A stretch of DNA of 33,489 bases, taken from Rhodospirillum sp. UBA1311 (GTDB lineage Bacteria; Pseudomonadota; Alphaproteobacteria; Rhodospirillales; Rhodospirillaceae). This document shows, piece after piece, positions 18,116 through 25,847 of this stretch (its first letter is position 1; each line of letters starts with the position of its first letter). Under the pieces are notes generated by a model, which saw only the letters and a program-made list of their open reading frames with translations, did not search any database and was not told the origin of the DNA. The stretch spans positions 45,811 to 79,299 of the forward strand of contig DBTR01000021.1 of NCBI GenBank assembly GCA_002307145.1, written 5' to 3'. The translations under genes were made by a program, and so were the position numbers.

Positions 18116-18145
18116 ATCATACAGAACTCGGGAGGGATTATGCAA
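18116..18145 (-). promoter_or_regulatory. Predicted rnpB promoter
   Basis: On the minus strand TTGCAT (18145-18140) and TATGAT (18121-18116) are separated by 18 bp, and the rnpB 5' end at about 18109 lies seven bases past the -10. Both hexamers are near the sigma-70 consensus. The -35 overlaps the ampD stop codon (TAA at 18140-18138), so the promoter is embedded in the end of ampD. Confidence 0.65.
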
Positions 18146-18818
18146 ACCCCGTTTCGCCCGTCGCCGCGAGCAGGCCGCTCAGCAGTTCGGCGGTTTCCCT
18201 GTCGGGCAGGCCGTCGACCCGCTTCTGCCGGTAATGGCGCTGGAAGGCTTCGAGCGCGGCGTGGAGGTTGGCGGTGTCGTAGCCGAAGCGCGCCAGCGCC
18301 TCCGCCGTCCATGCCATGCCCCAATGCGGCACCGGCAGGGGTTCGGCGGCGAGGCCGATGCCGAACCTGGCGAGCTTCACCCAGGGGAAGCGCTCGCCCG
18401 GGTCCTGCTTGCGGGTCGGCGCGATGTCGGAATGGGCGACGACGTTGCGCGGCGGGATCGGGTGGCGGGCGAGGATACCGCGCGCGAGGTCTTCGAGCGC
18501 GGCGATCTGCTTGGCCGGGAAGTCGCGGTAACCGAATTCGTGGCCGGGGTTGACGAGTTCGATGCCGATCGAGCGGTCGTTGAGATTGGTCTCGCCGCGC
18601 CAGGAGGATATCCCCGCGTGCCAAGCCCGCATCTCCTCGGGCACCAGCAGTTCCACCCCGCCGTCCTCGTCGACGAGGTAGTGCGCGCTGACCTTCGCCG
18701 CCGGGTCGATCAGCCGCGCGCGGGCGGCGTCGGCGGTTTCCATGCCGGTGTAGTGCAGCACCAGGGTGTCGATGACGACCCCTGCCGGGCGGGGCTCGCA
18801 GTTGGGCGAAAAGGCCAT
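18138..18818 (-). CDS. ampD: N-acetylmuramoyl-L-alanine amidase, AmpD type
   Basis: This is a predicted zinc amidase that cleaves the bond between (anhydro)muramic acid and L-alanine during cell wall recycling. The 226-residue product has an Amidase_2 domain with the expected metal ligands H22 (VLHYTG), H129 (VVAHSDIAP) and D139 (KQDPG), plus E87 in SIGIELVN. No signal peptide or lipobox is present, so it should act in the cytoplasm, unlike AmiD. The C-terminal ~65 residues look like a small helical peptidoglycan-binding-type domain (YDTANLHAALEAFQRHY). GGAGG precedes the ATG at 18818. It follows the EamA gene by 17 bp and ends over the rnpB promoter. Confidence 0.88.
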   Translation of the reverse strand: MAFSPNCEPRPAGVVIDTLVLHYTGMETADAARARLIDPAAKVSAHYLVDEDGGVELLVPEEMRAWHAGISSWRGETNLNDRSIGIELVNPGHEFGYRDFPAKQIAALEDLARGILARHPIPPRNVVAHSDIAPTRKQDPGERFPWVKLARFGIGLAAEPLPVPHWGMAWTAEALARFGYDTANLHAALEAFQRHYRQKRVDGLPDRETAELLSGLLAATGETGFA

Positions 18819-18835
18819 GGAAAATCCTCCGATCG

Positions 18836-19729
18836 TCAAATCGCGCGGGCGCGCCGCCTCGGCCAGTTGAACTGGATCAGCGCGACGCCGAGCATGGTGA
18901 GGATGCCGCCGCCGATGCGCTCGATACCGAGGCTTTCGCCCAGGATCAGGACCGCCGAAATCACGCCGATCACCGGCGCGATCAGGGTGAACGGCACCAC
19001 CAGCGAAAGGTCGTGGCGCTGCACCAGGCCATACCACAGCCCGTGGCCGATGATCGACGCGCCGACCGCCGAGAACACCACGCCGCCCCAGGCGCGCAGG
19101 CTGGCGGCGTCCATTGCCGCCCACTGGTGGTCTTCGAACAGCCAGGAGGCGAGTAGCATCTGCGGCACCGCGAACAGCGCCGTGCCGCCGATGTAGGTGA
19201 GGCTCGGGATCGGCGGGATCACCTTGAACAGCGCGCTCGATACCGCCCAGCACATCGCCGCGACCAGGAGCATGCCGATCAGGAGCGGCTGGCTGCTCGC
19301 CCCGGGTTCGCCCGCCAGCACGATCACTCCGCCGAAGCCGAGGAGAATCCCCGCGCCGCGCTGCAGGCCGATGCGCTCGTGGAAGAAGATCGCGCCGAGG
19401 ATCACGCCGAACGGCACGCAGGCCTGCAGCACGATCGCGGCGGTCGCCGCGTCCACCCGCACCATGGTGTAGAACAGCACGCCGAAGTGGAGGCTGCCCA
19501 TGGTCAGGGACAGCAGCAGGAGCGAGGGCAGGTGTTCGCGCTTCGGCATGCCGAAGGGCAGGATTGCGGCGGCGACGATGGCGAAGCGGAGCGCGGTGGT
19601 GAGGAGTGGCGGGAGTTCGGCGACGCTGTACTTGACCGCGACGTAATTGAGCCCCCAGCATACCACGACGAAAGTGGCGAGGAGCATGTCGCGGCCGCCC
19701 AGGTGGTCGACCGACTTCGATGGACTCAC
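18836..19729 (-). CDS. EamA-family (DMT superfamily) transporter
   Basis: This is a 297-residue polytopic protein with about ten hydrophobic helices in two similar halves, the drug/metabolite transporter fold. The first half opens with a WGLNYVAVKYS segment and carries an R-FAIVAAAILPFG stretch. The second half has GVVFSAVGASIIGHGLWYGLV and PVIGVISAVLILGES, both typical of EamA domains. The basic C-terminus (RRRARAI) should be cytoplasmic. The likely GTG start at 19729 overlaps the stop of the upstream J-domain gene (GTGA). An ATG at 19687 (MLLATFV) is an alternative. Substrate unknown: family members export amino acids, metabolites or drugs. Confidence 0.85.
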   Translation of the reverse strand: MSPSKSVDHLGGRDMLLATFVVVCWGLNYVAVKYSVAELPPLLTTALRFAIVAAAILPFGMPKREHLPSLLLLSLTMGSLHFGVLFYTMVRVDAATAAIVLQACVPFGVILGAIFFHERIGLQRGAGILLGFGGVIVLAGEPGASSQPLLIGMLLVAAMCWAVSSALFKVIPPIPSLTYIGGTALFAVPQMLLASWLFEDHQWAAMDAASLRAWGGVVFSAVGASIIGHGLWYGLVQRHDLSLVVPFTLIAPVIGVISAVLILGESLGIERIGGGILTMLGVALIQFNWPRRRARAI

Positions 19730-20523
19730 TTCATCCCCCGCTCGCGCTTGACGGTTTCGAACGCGGCGTTGATCGCCGCCATGGTGCGGTTGGCGTTGGC
19801 CACCAACTCGGGCGGCATGCCCTTGGCGATCAACATATCGGGGTGGTTCTCGCGGAGCAGGCGGCGGTAGGTGTCCTTGACCTCCTGATCGGTGGCCGAG
19901 CGCTTGAGGCCGAGCACCGCGTAGGGGTCCTCGCCGCCGCTCGACGACGACGCCCGCGAACCCGAGCCGCCGGCGCGGGCGCGGGCGCGGATGGTCTCGA
20001 AGTGCGCGGCGGAGAAGCCGAAGATCTGCGCCACCCGCTGGAGGAACGCGGTTTCCGCCGGGTGGAGGTCGCCGTCGGCCTGGGCGATCTGGAACAGCGC
20101 GTGGAGGAGTTCCTCCATCACCTGCGGGCTGTCGTGGAACAGCTGGGCGATCTGGCTGGCGTAGGTCTCGAAGCCGTCGGAGGTCTGGCGCGCCTGGTCG
20201 AACATCAGGCCGACTTTCTGCATGTCGTGCGCGGGAATCTGGAACAGGCGCTTGAACGCGTCGATTTCGGCGCGGGTGACGACGCCGTCCGCCTTGGCCA
20301 TCTTCGCCGACAGCCCGATTACCGCGAGGGTGAACGCGGCCTGCCGCTCGAATTCCGATCGCGGCCCGCCGCCTGCACCCATCCAGGGCGGCAGGGTCTG
20401 GGTTTCGACGCCTGCGATCCGCTTGTCGACCGCATGGCCGATCGCCGCGCCCAACAGCGCCCCGAGCGGCCCGCCGAGTGAGAAACCCGCCATGCCGCCG
20501 ATGACCTTGCCCCAGATGCTCAT
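19726..20523 (-). CDS. DjlA-like membrane co-chaperone with TerB and J domains
   Basis: This 265-residue protein has three parts. An N-terminal glycine-rich hydrophobic segment (about 5-33) resembles the single glycine-zipper-like membrane segment of DjlA. A TerB-like helical region follows (about 45-170, including KMAKADGVVTRAEIDAFKR and AQADGDLHPAE). The C-terminal J domain (about 198-265) has DPYAVLGL and an intact HPD tripeptide (ENHPDM), so it should stimulate a DnaK-type chaperone. The ATG at 20523 has AAGGA nine bases upstream. A GTG 27 bp earlier is possible but lacks a better site. Overlap with the EamA gene suggests co-transcription. The DjlA name is by architecture. Confidence 0.85.
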   Translation of the reverse strand: MSIWGKVIGGMAGFSLGGPLGALLGAAIGHAVDKRIAGVETQTLPPWMGAGGGPRSEFERQAAFTLAVIGLSAKMAKADGVVTRAEIDAFKRLFQIPAHDMQKVGLMFDQARQTSDGFETYASQIAQLFHDSPQVMEELLHALFQIAQADGDLHPAETAFLQRVAQIFGFSAAHFETIRARARAGGSGSRASSSSGGEDPYAVLGLKRSATDQEVKDTYRRLLRENHPDMLIAKGMPPELVANANRTMAAINAAFETVKRERGMK

Positions 20524-20650
20524 CCGCCGATTTCCTTGATTGAAGTCCACAACGAATTATCCCTCCCGCGCCCCAAGGGCAAGGGGGCGGGAGGGATTAT
20601 CTGCAAGTTCCGTGGGAATAACGACGGGACGCCCGGAGGCGGTCAGGCGG

Positions 20651-20902
20651 TTATTTCCACCACGCCTTGCCGAGGTAGAGCTGGCTGTCGTCGGTGAGGA
20701 TACCGGTGGCGGCGCCCGCCGCCGCGCCGATCGCGGCGCCCGCGAGCGTGCTGCCGGTCATCGCGCCGATCACCGCACCGCCCGCCGCGCCGATGCCTGC
20801 GCCCGACAGGCCGCGGTCGCCGGTGCTGCTGCCGCAGGCCGAAAGGCCGAATGCGAGAGCCGTGGAAAGGGCAATGGCGGTGATGCTGCGTTTGAATTTC
20901 AT
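20651..20902 (-). CDS. Small glycine-zipper lipoprotein
   Basis: This 83-residue predicted lipoprotein has a basic N-terminus, a hydrophobic core and the lipobox LSAC, with Cys at residue 23. The mature part is a glycine/alanine-rich zipper with repeated GAAxGAxIGA-type steps (about residues 32-68), ending in an aromatic, basic tail (YLGKAWWK). Such proteins resemble SlyB/YMGG-type outer membrane lipoproteins and may insert in or brace the envelope, but the role is unknown. The ATG at 20902 follows a GGAG 11 bases upstream. It is divergent from pcaF and separated from the J-domain gene by 127 bp, so it probably has its own promoter. Confidence 0.75.
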   Translation of the reverse strand: MKFKRSITAIALSTALAFGLSACGSSTGDRGLSGAGIGAAGGAVIGAMTGSTLAGAAIGAAAGAATGILTDDSQLYLGKAWWK

Positions 20903-21044
20903 GGTCTTCGCTACTCCCTTGGGGTCGTCGTGGGCGAGTCTGTGGGCGACCGCGACCGCGACGCGCTGCACTCCCCTATAAACGAGAATCTTCGTGTTCG
21001 GGTTGCAAGTGAAATGACGGATTTTTTCGTCATCCTTGAAATTT

Positions 21045-21070
21045 GTTCGTATAGAGAACTTCAGTATACA
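21045..21070 (+). promoter_or_regulatory. Predicted pcaF promoter with overlapping IclR-type operator
   Basis: TTGTTC (21043-21048) and TATACA (21065-21070) are 16 bp apart and could form the promoter of the plus-strand operon. The 15-bp inverted motif GTTCGTATAGAGAAC (21045-21059) covers the -35 and spacer. It differs at two positions from GTTCGTTCAGAGAAC at 24671-24685. The neighbouring IclR-type regulator is the natural candidate to bind both. This is inference from motif sharing. Confidence 0.5.
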
Positions 21071-21165
21071 TAACGCGCAAAACTGTTGACGGCGATGGGT
21101 GGTTTCTCCCACTCTTTCCCCACACTAAGAGGTTGGTTTTCCCATACCCCCACGGAAGTCCCGCC

Positions 21166-22371
21166 ATGACCGATGCGTTCATTTGCGATTACGTCCGGAC
21201 CCCGATCGGCCGCTTCGGCGGCGCGCTTGCGAGCGTCCGCGCCGACGATCTCGCCGCCGTGCCGATCCGCGCCCTGATCGCCCGCCATCCCGAACTCGAT
21301 TGGTCCCGCCTGGACGAGGTGATCCTCGGGTGCGCCAATCAGGCGGGCGAGGACAACCGCAACGTCGCGCGGATGGCTGCGTTGCTCTCCGGGTTGCCCC
21401 ACACGGTGCCTGGCACGACGATCAACCGACTCTGCTCCTCCGGCATGGATGCAGTGGGCGCTGCCGCCCGCGCGATCGTGAGCGGCGAGATCGACCTGGT
21501 GATTGCGGGCGGCGTCGAATCGATGACCCGCGCGCCCCTGGTGATGGCCAAGGCGGAGCAGGCGTTCCAGCGGGGCGCGAAGATCGAGGACACCACCATC
21601 GGCTGGCGCTTCGTCAATCCGAAGATGCGCCAGCTCTATGGCGTCGACAGCATGCCCGAGACCGGCGAGAACGTAGCCGACGATTTCGGCGTCAACCGTG
21701 CCGACCAGGACGCATTCGCGCTGCGCAGCCAGGCACGTGCGGCGGCGGCGGCGGCGGCGGGCTTCTTCGCCGAGGAGATCGTGCCGGTGTTTGCGCCGCG
21801 CGGCCGCAAGGAAGCCGTCGAGGTCACGGCGGACGAGCACCCCCGCCCCGAGACCACATTGGATATCCTCGCAAAATTGAAGCCGGTGGTGCGCGAGGGC
21901 GGCACCGTCACGGCCGGCAATGCCTCGGGCGTCAACGACGGCGCGGCAGCGTTGCTGCTCGCCTCGGCGGCGGCGGTCAAGGCTCACGGCCTGACGCCGC
22001 GCGCCCGGGTGCTCGGCATGGCAACGGCGGGCGTGCCGCCACGGATCATGGGCATCGGCCCGGCCCACTCGACGCGCAAACTCCTCGCGCGCCTTGGGTT
22101 GGCGATCTCGGCATTCGATGTCATCGAACTCAACGAGGCATTCGCCAGCCAGGGCATCGCGACCCTGCGCGAATGGGGGGTCCCCGAAGATGCGGCGCAC
22201 GTCAACCCGCACGGCGGCGCGATCGCGCTTGGCCATCCGCTCGGCATGTCGGGTGCGCGGCTGGTGATGACCGCCGTCCATGCGCTCGAACGGCGGGGCG
22301 GAGGGCGGGCGCTTGCGACGATGTGCGTCGGCGTCGGCCAGGGCGTCTCGTTGGCGGTCGAAGCGGTGTAA
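21166..22371 (+). CDS. pcaF: 3-oxoadipyl-CoA thiolase
   Basis: PcaF cleaves 3-oxoadipyl-CoA with CoA to succinyl-CoA and acetyl-CoA, the last step of the 3-oxoadipate pathway. The 401-residue product has the usual length and all thiolase catalytic residues: nucleophile C90 (NRLCSSGMDAV), H357 (ALGHPLGMSGAR) and C387 (MCVGVGQG). The N-terminus (FICDYVRTPIGRFGG) and the QLYGVDSMPETGENVA segment are closer to PcaF than to general acetoacetyl-CoA thiolases. The ATG at 21166 has GGAAG seven bases upstream and is preferred over an in-frame ATG 33 bp earlier. It is followed 20 bp later by the CoA-transferase genes, which make its substrate. Confidence 0.88.
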   Translation: MTDAFICDYVRTPIGRFGGALASVRADDLAAVPIRALIARHPELDWSRLDEVILGCANQAGEDNRNVARMAALLSGLPHTVPGTTINRLCSSGMDAVGAAARAIVSGEIDLVIAGGVESMTRAPLVMAKAEQAFQRGAKIEDTTIGWRFVNPKMRQLYGVDSMPETGENVADDFGVNRADQDAFALRSQARAAAAAAAGFFAEEIVPVFAPRGRKEAVEVTADEHPRPETTLDILAKLKPVVREGGTVTAGNASGVNDGAAALLLASAAAVKAHGLTPRARVLGMATAGVPPRIMGIGPAHSTRKLLARLGLAISAFDVIELNEAFASQGIATLREWGVPEDAAHVNPHGGAIALGHPLGMSGARLVMTAVHALERRGGGRALATMCVGVGQGVSLAVEAV

Positions 22372-22391
22372 CCTCTGGAGAGGAAATCAGA

Positions 22392-23102
22392 ATGATCGAC
22401 AAACGTGTCGGCGATCCCGCCCAGGCGGTGGCCGACGTCAAAGACGGCGATACCGTGCTGATCGGCGGCTTCGGCGAGGCGGGCAGCCCGATCGAGCTGA
22501 TCCACGCGCTGATCGACCAGGGCGCGCGGGATCTCGTCGTCGCCAGCAACAATACCGGCAACGGCCAAGTCGGCCTCGCCGCGCTGATCGCCGCCGGACG
22601 GGTGCGCAAGATGATCTGCTCATACCCGCGCTCGTCGAATTCGCGCGTCTTCCCCGAGCTTTATCGCAAGGGCCAAATCGAGCTGGAGCTGGTGCCGCAG
22701 GGCACCCTCGCCGAGCGCATCCGCGCGGGTGGCGCGGGCGTTCCGGCGTTCTTCACTCCGTCGTCGGTCGGCACCGTGCTGGCCGAGGGCAAGGAGGTGC
22801 GCGAGTTCGAAGGCCGTCCATACGTCATGGAGCGCTGGCTGCGCGCCGATTTCGCGCTGGTCAAGGCGGAACTCGGCGATCGCCTCGGCAATCTCACCTA
22901 CAACAAGACCGCCCGCAACTTCGGTCCGATCATGTGCATGGCCGCGCGCACCGCGATCGTCCAGGTGTCGCGCATCGTCGAGCCGGGCGGCATTGATCCC
23001 GAGGTGGTGGTGACCCCCGGCGTGTTCGTCAAGCGCATCGTCGAGGTTGCGAATGCCGCCCATGAATCGGTTCTGGTTGCGCAAGGAGTGACCTACCCAT
23101 GA
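22392..23102 (+). CDS. pcaI: 3-oxoadipate CoA-transferase, subunit A
   Basis: This is subunit A of a family I CoA-transferase that moves CoA from succinyl-CoA to 3-oxoadipate. The 236-residue product shows the N-terminal VLIGGFGEAGSPIEL glycine loop, the SNNTGNGQVGL segment, a CSYPRSSNSRVF stretch and FFTPSSVGT, as in PcaI/CatI proteins. The ATG at 22392 follows a GGAGAGGAAA-type ribosome site. It overlaps the subunit B start by 4 bp (ATGA), which suits equal production of the two subunits. Acetoacetate or other 3-oxoacid transferases share the fold, and the pcaF and maleylacetate reductase neighbours favour 3-oxoadipate. Confidence 0.85.
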   Translation: MIDKRVGDPAQAVADVKDGDTVLIGGFGEAGSPIELIHALIDQGARDLVVASNNTGNGQVGLAALIAAGRVRKMICSYPRSSNSRVFPELYRKGQIELELVPQGTLAERIRAGGAGVPAFFTPSSVGTVLAEGKEVREFEGRPYVMERWLRADFALVKAELGDRLGNLTYNKTARNFGPIMCMAARTAIVQVSRIVEPGGIDPEVVVTPGVFVKRIVEVANAAHESVLVAQGVTYP

Positions 23103-23779
23103 CCGCCGAACTCATCCACGCCGGCCTGACCCGCGACGAGATGGCGCGCCGCGCCGCCCGCGACATTCCCGACGGCGCCTACGTCAACCTCGGCATCGGC
23201 ATTCCCGAACTGGTCGCCGCGCACATTCCACCCGGGCGGGAGGTGATCTACCACACCGAGAACGGCGTGATGGGCTTCGGTCCGCCGCCGCCCGAGGGCG
23301 AGGAAGATCCCGAGCTGATCAATGCGGGGAAGAAGCCGATCACCCTGCTGCCGGGGGCGTCGTTCTTCCACCATGCCGACAGCTTCGCGATGATCCGTGG
23401 CGGCCACATCGACTTTTGCATCCTCGGCGCGATGCAGGTGGCGCGGAACGGCGATCTTGCCAACTGGTCGACCGGCGCGCCCGGCGCGATCCCGGCGGTC
23501 GGCGGCGCGATGGACCTGGTCGCGGGGGCGGGGCGGATCGTGGTGATCACCGAACACTGCGCCAAGGACGGATCGCCGAAGCTGGTCGACGCCTGCACCT
23601 ATCCGCTCACCGGGCGGGGCGTGGTGGCGCGGGTGTTCACCGATCTCGCGGTGGTCGACGTTACCTCCGAGGGCTTCGTCCTGCGCGAGATCGCGCCGGG
23701 CGTCGACCTCGATACCGTGCGCAGGCTGACCGGCGCGCCGCTTCTCGCGGCGGCCGGCATCAAGACGATCGAACCCTAG
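23099..23779 (+). CDS. pcaJ: 3-oxoadipate CoA-transferase, subunit B
   Basis: This is the catalytic subunit B partner of the preceding gene. The 226-residue product has the GAYVNLGIGIPELVA N-terminal motif and the active-site glutamate E54 in YHTENGVMGFGP, the residue that carries CoA as a thioester in this family. A later GHIDFCILGAMQVARNGD block and the C-terminal EIAPGVDLDTVRRLTGA segment are also typical. The gene ends at 23779 with TAG. The four bases CTAG are shared with the convergent regulator, whose own TAG lies on the other strand. Confidence 0.87.
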   Translation: MTAELIHAGLTRDEMARRAARDIPDGAYVNLGIGIPELVAAHIPPGREVIYHTENGVMGFGPPPPEGEEDPELINAGKKPITLLPGASFFHHADSFAMIRGGHIDFCILGAMQVARNGDLANWSTGAPGAIPAVGGAMDLVAGAGRIVVITEHCAKDGSPKLVDACTYPLTGRGVVARVFTDLAVVDVTSEGFVLREIAPGVDLDTVRRLTGAPLLAAAGIKTIEP

Positions 23780-24546
23780 AGCTTCAGGGTTTTTTCGAAG
23801 TCGGAGGCGGCGCTCTGGAGAACGGGCAGGTAATCCCGCTGGAGCGCCTCCACCGAGACCCGCGAGGCCTGGGTGCTGACGTTCATCGCGATCGTGACCG
23901 CGCCGTTGCGGTCGTGGACCGGAACCGCCACCGAACGCAGGCCGACTTCGAGTTCGCCGTCGCACAGCGACCAGCCCTGGGTCCGTACCCGTTCGAGGCG
24001 TTCGCTGAGGTCGATGGGCTTGGTGAGGGTGTTGTCGGTGTAGCGGTCGAGATGGGTGGTGCGGAGGAAATGCTGGAGACGCTGCGGATCGAGATACGCG
24101 AGGAGCACCTGGCCCATCGACGTCGCATGGGCCGGAAGCCGCGCTCCCACCGCGAGGCTCACCGTCATCACCCGGTGCCGCGCCGCCGAGCGCGCCACGT
24201 AGGTGACATCCGCGCCGTCGAGGACCGCCGCCGAAGAGGATTCCCTCAGGGTCTCGGTGACCCGCGCGAGGAAGGGTTGGATGGTCTCGGTGAGCGACAG
24301 CGACGAGAGGTAGGCGTAGCCGATTTCGAGGATCTGCGGCGAGAGTTCGTAGTGCTTGCCGTCGGAGCGGGCATATCCGAGGGCCTGCAGGGTGAGGAGG
24401 AAGCGGCGTGCGGCGGCACGGGTCATGCCGGTGTGCTCCGCAACTTCGGTGAGGGTTTGGCGCGGCGTTTCGACGCCGAAGGAGCGGATCACCGCGAGCC
24501 CCCGGGCGAACGAGGTGACGAAGTCCGGCGAGTCCTGGTCGATCAT
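23776..24546 (-). CDS. IclR-family transcriptional regulator, probable pathway regulator
   Basis: This 256-residue regulator has an N-terminal winged helix (about 10-70, with TLTEVAEHTGMTRAAARRFL and a wing ending in SDGKHYELS) and a C-terminal effector-binding IclR domain (about 85-250, with VGARLPAHATSMGQVLLA and SVAVPVHDRNGAVTIAMN). The SPDFVTSFARGLAVI start resembles PcaR/PcaU/PobR-type regulators of aromatic catabolism. It is convergent with pcaJ, sharing the CTAG stop, and divergent from the maleylacetate reductase gene. Palindromic motifs in that divergent region and before pcaF are candidate binding sites. Activator or repressor action cannot be told from sequence; the effector is probably a pathway intermediate. 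Confidence 0.88.
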   Translation of the reverse strand: MIDQDSPDFVTSFARGLAVIRSFGVETPRQTLTEVAEHTGMTRAAARRFLLTLQALGYARSDGKHYELSPQILEIGYAYLSSLSLTETIQPFLARVTETLRESSSAAVLDGADVTYVARSAARHRVMTVSLAVGARLPAHATSMGQVLLAYLDPQRLQHFLRTTHLDRYTDNTLTKPIDLSERLERVRTQGWSLCDGELEVGLRSVAVPVHDRNGAVTIAMNVSTQASRVSVEALQRDYLPVLQSAASDFEKTLKL

Positions 24547-24582
24547 CCTGGTTGAGTACCTTACGAGCGTGTGTGCGCAAAA

Positions 24583-24597
24583 GTTCGCAGTGCGAAC
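24583..24597. promoter_or_regulatory. 15-bp perfect palindrome, candidate operator of the IclR-type regulator
   Basis: GTTCGCA-G-TGCGAAC is a perfect inverted repeat 37 bp upstream of the regulator start. It sits where an autoregulatory operator would be expected and shares the GTTCG...GAAC frame with the motifs at 21045-21059 and 24671-24685. Confidence 0.5.
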
Positions 24598-24670
24598 AAC
24601 CGAACACTAACAGGCTCGCGCAGGAGAGTGCAAGCAACCTGTTCGGGTAGGTTTTCGATAAAGAACGCTT

Positions 24671-24685
24671 GTTCGTTCAGAGAAC
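24671..24685. promoter_or_regulatory. Second operator-like motif before maleylacetate reductase
   Basis: GTTCGTTCAGAGAAC matches the pcaF upstream motif at 13 of 15 positions. It lies directly before the ribosome site of the maleylacetate reductase gene, so a bound regulator could block transcription or be part of a looped complex with the palindrome 88 bp upstream. Confidence 0.45.
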
Positions 24686-24699
24686 ATTTGGAGGCGGCA

Positions 24700-25821
24700 G
24701 TGCCGGCAGTCATGTCAGGAATCGGAAGCGGCGCGGCGGTTGCGCCGATCGTCCATCAAACCTGGCCGCGCCGCGTGGTGTTCGGCGAGGGCGCGGTCGT
24801 CCACGTCGCGGCCGAACTCGCCGCTCTCGGCGCGGGCCGGGTACTGCTGATCCACACCCCCGGCCGGACGCGGGTGGCGGAGCGGATCGCCGCCGATCTC
24901 GGTCGCGCCTGGGCGGGTTCGATTTCGGAGGCGCGTCAGCACGTGCGCGCCGAGGACGCCGCAGTCGCGGCGGAGAAGGCGTCAGATCTCGGCGCCGACT
25001 GGCTGCTCGCGGTCGGCGGCGGCGCGGCGACCGGCCTTGCCAAGGCGGTCGCGCTTGAGGCGTGCATGCCGGTGGCAGCGGTGCCGACGACCTATTCGGG
25101 CTCGGAAATGACCGCGATCTGGGGCATCACCGCCAACGGCGAGAAGGTCAACGGCCGCAACGAGCGGGTGCGTCCGCGTCTCGTCGTCTACGATCCCGGC
25201 CTGCTTGTCGGTCTGCCGCCGCCGACCGCCGCGGCGAGTGCGCTCAACGCCATGGCGCACTGCGTCGAGGCGCTTTATGCCGCCGATGCGTCGTTCCTGG
25301 TGCGCCTCACCGCCGAAGAAGGCGCGCGCGCCCTTGCCGAAGGTCTTGATCTGCTCGCCGAGGGCTGTGCGGCGGAAGCATCGTTGCTCAGGGGCGCGTG
25401 GTGCGCGGGAGATGCGCTCGGCGCCGCCGCGATGGGCCTCCACCACAAGCTCTGCCACGTCCTCGGCGGCATGTTCGGCCTGCCTCACGCCGAGATGCAC
25501 GCAATCCTGCTGCCTTACCTGATCGCCTTCAACGCGCCCGCCGCCCCCGAGGCGATCTCCCGTCTGTGTCGTGCGCTCGGCGTCGCCGATGCGGCGGCTT
25601 GCGCCCGCCAGCTTCGCGCGACCGCGCTTCGTCTCGGGGTGCCGCCCTCGCTCGCGCAGATCGGCATGCCCGCCGACGGCGTGGCCGCTGCCGCTGCCGC
25701 TGCGGGCCGGGCGGCCTACGCCAACCCGCGCCGGGCGGGCGCCCCGGAGATCGAAACCCTGCTGGAGGCGGCGCTGCGCGGCGTCGATCCGGCCGATCCG
25801 AACCTGAATAGGAGACCCTGA
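24700..25821 (+). CDS. Maleylacetate reductase (iron-containing alcohol dehydrogenase family)
   Basis: This enzyme is predicted to reduce maleylacetate to 3-oxoadipate with NAD(P)H, linking hydroxyquinol-, resorcinol- or chlorocatechol-type pathways to PcaIJ and PcaF. From the GTG start the product has 373 residues. It shows the opening QTWPRRVVFGEGA, the nucleotide loop VGGGAATGLAKA (about 105-116), PTTYSGSEMTAIWGIT (129-144) and the histidine-rich metal region GLHHKLCHVLGG...GLPHAEMHA (246-268). These are maleylacetate reductase features rather than general alcohol dehydrogenase ones. GGAGG five bases before the GTG supports that start; the ATG at 24712 is the alternative. It is divergent from the IclR gene. 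Confidence 0.85.
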   Translation: MPAVMSGIGSGAAVAPIVHQTWPRRVVFGEGAVVHVAAELAALGAGRVLLIHTPGRTRVAERIAADLGRAWAGSISEARQHVRAEDAAVAAEKASDLGADWLLAVGGGAATGLAKAVALEACMPVAAVPTTYSGSEMTAIWGITANGEKVNGRNERVRPRLVVYDPGLLVGLPPPTAAASALNAMAHCVEALYAADASFLVRLTAEEGARALAEGLDLLAEGCAAEASLLRGAWCAGDALGAAAMGLHHKLCHVLGGMFGLPHAEMHAILLPYLIAFNAPAAPEAISRLCRALGVADAAACARQLRATALRLGVPPSLAQIGMPADGVAAAAAAAGRAAYANPRRAGAPEIETLLEAALRGVDPADPNLNRRP

Positions 25822-25847
25822 TGGCCAGTCGATCCGCGCCGGACTGA
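25821..25847 (+). other. Eight-codon minicistron overlapping the maleylacetate reductase stop
   Basis: The TGA of the reductase gene overlaps an ATG (TGATG), and AGGAGA lies seven bases upstream, so ribosomes could restart here. The frame ends after eight codons (MASRSAPD). It may be the stub of a lost downstream gene, a regulatory mini-ORF or chance. The rest of the 215-bp stretch to atoE has no gene. It holds GC-rich imperfect hairpins around 25955-25982 and no recognisable protein. Confidence 0.25.
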
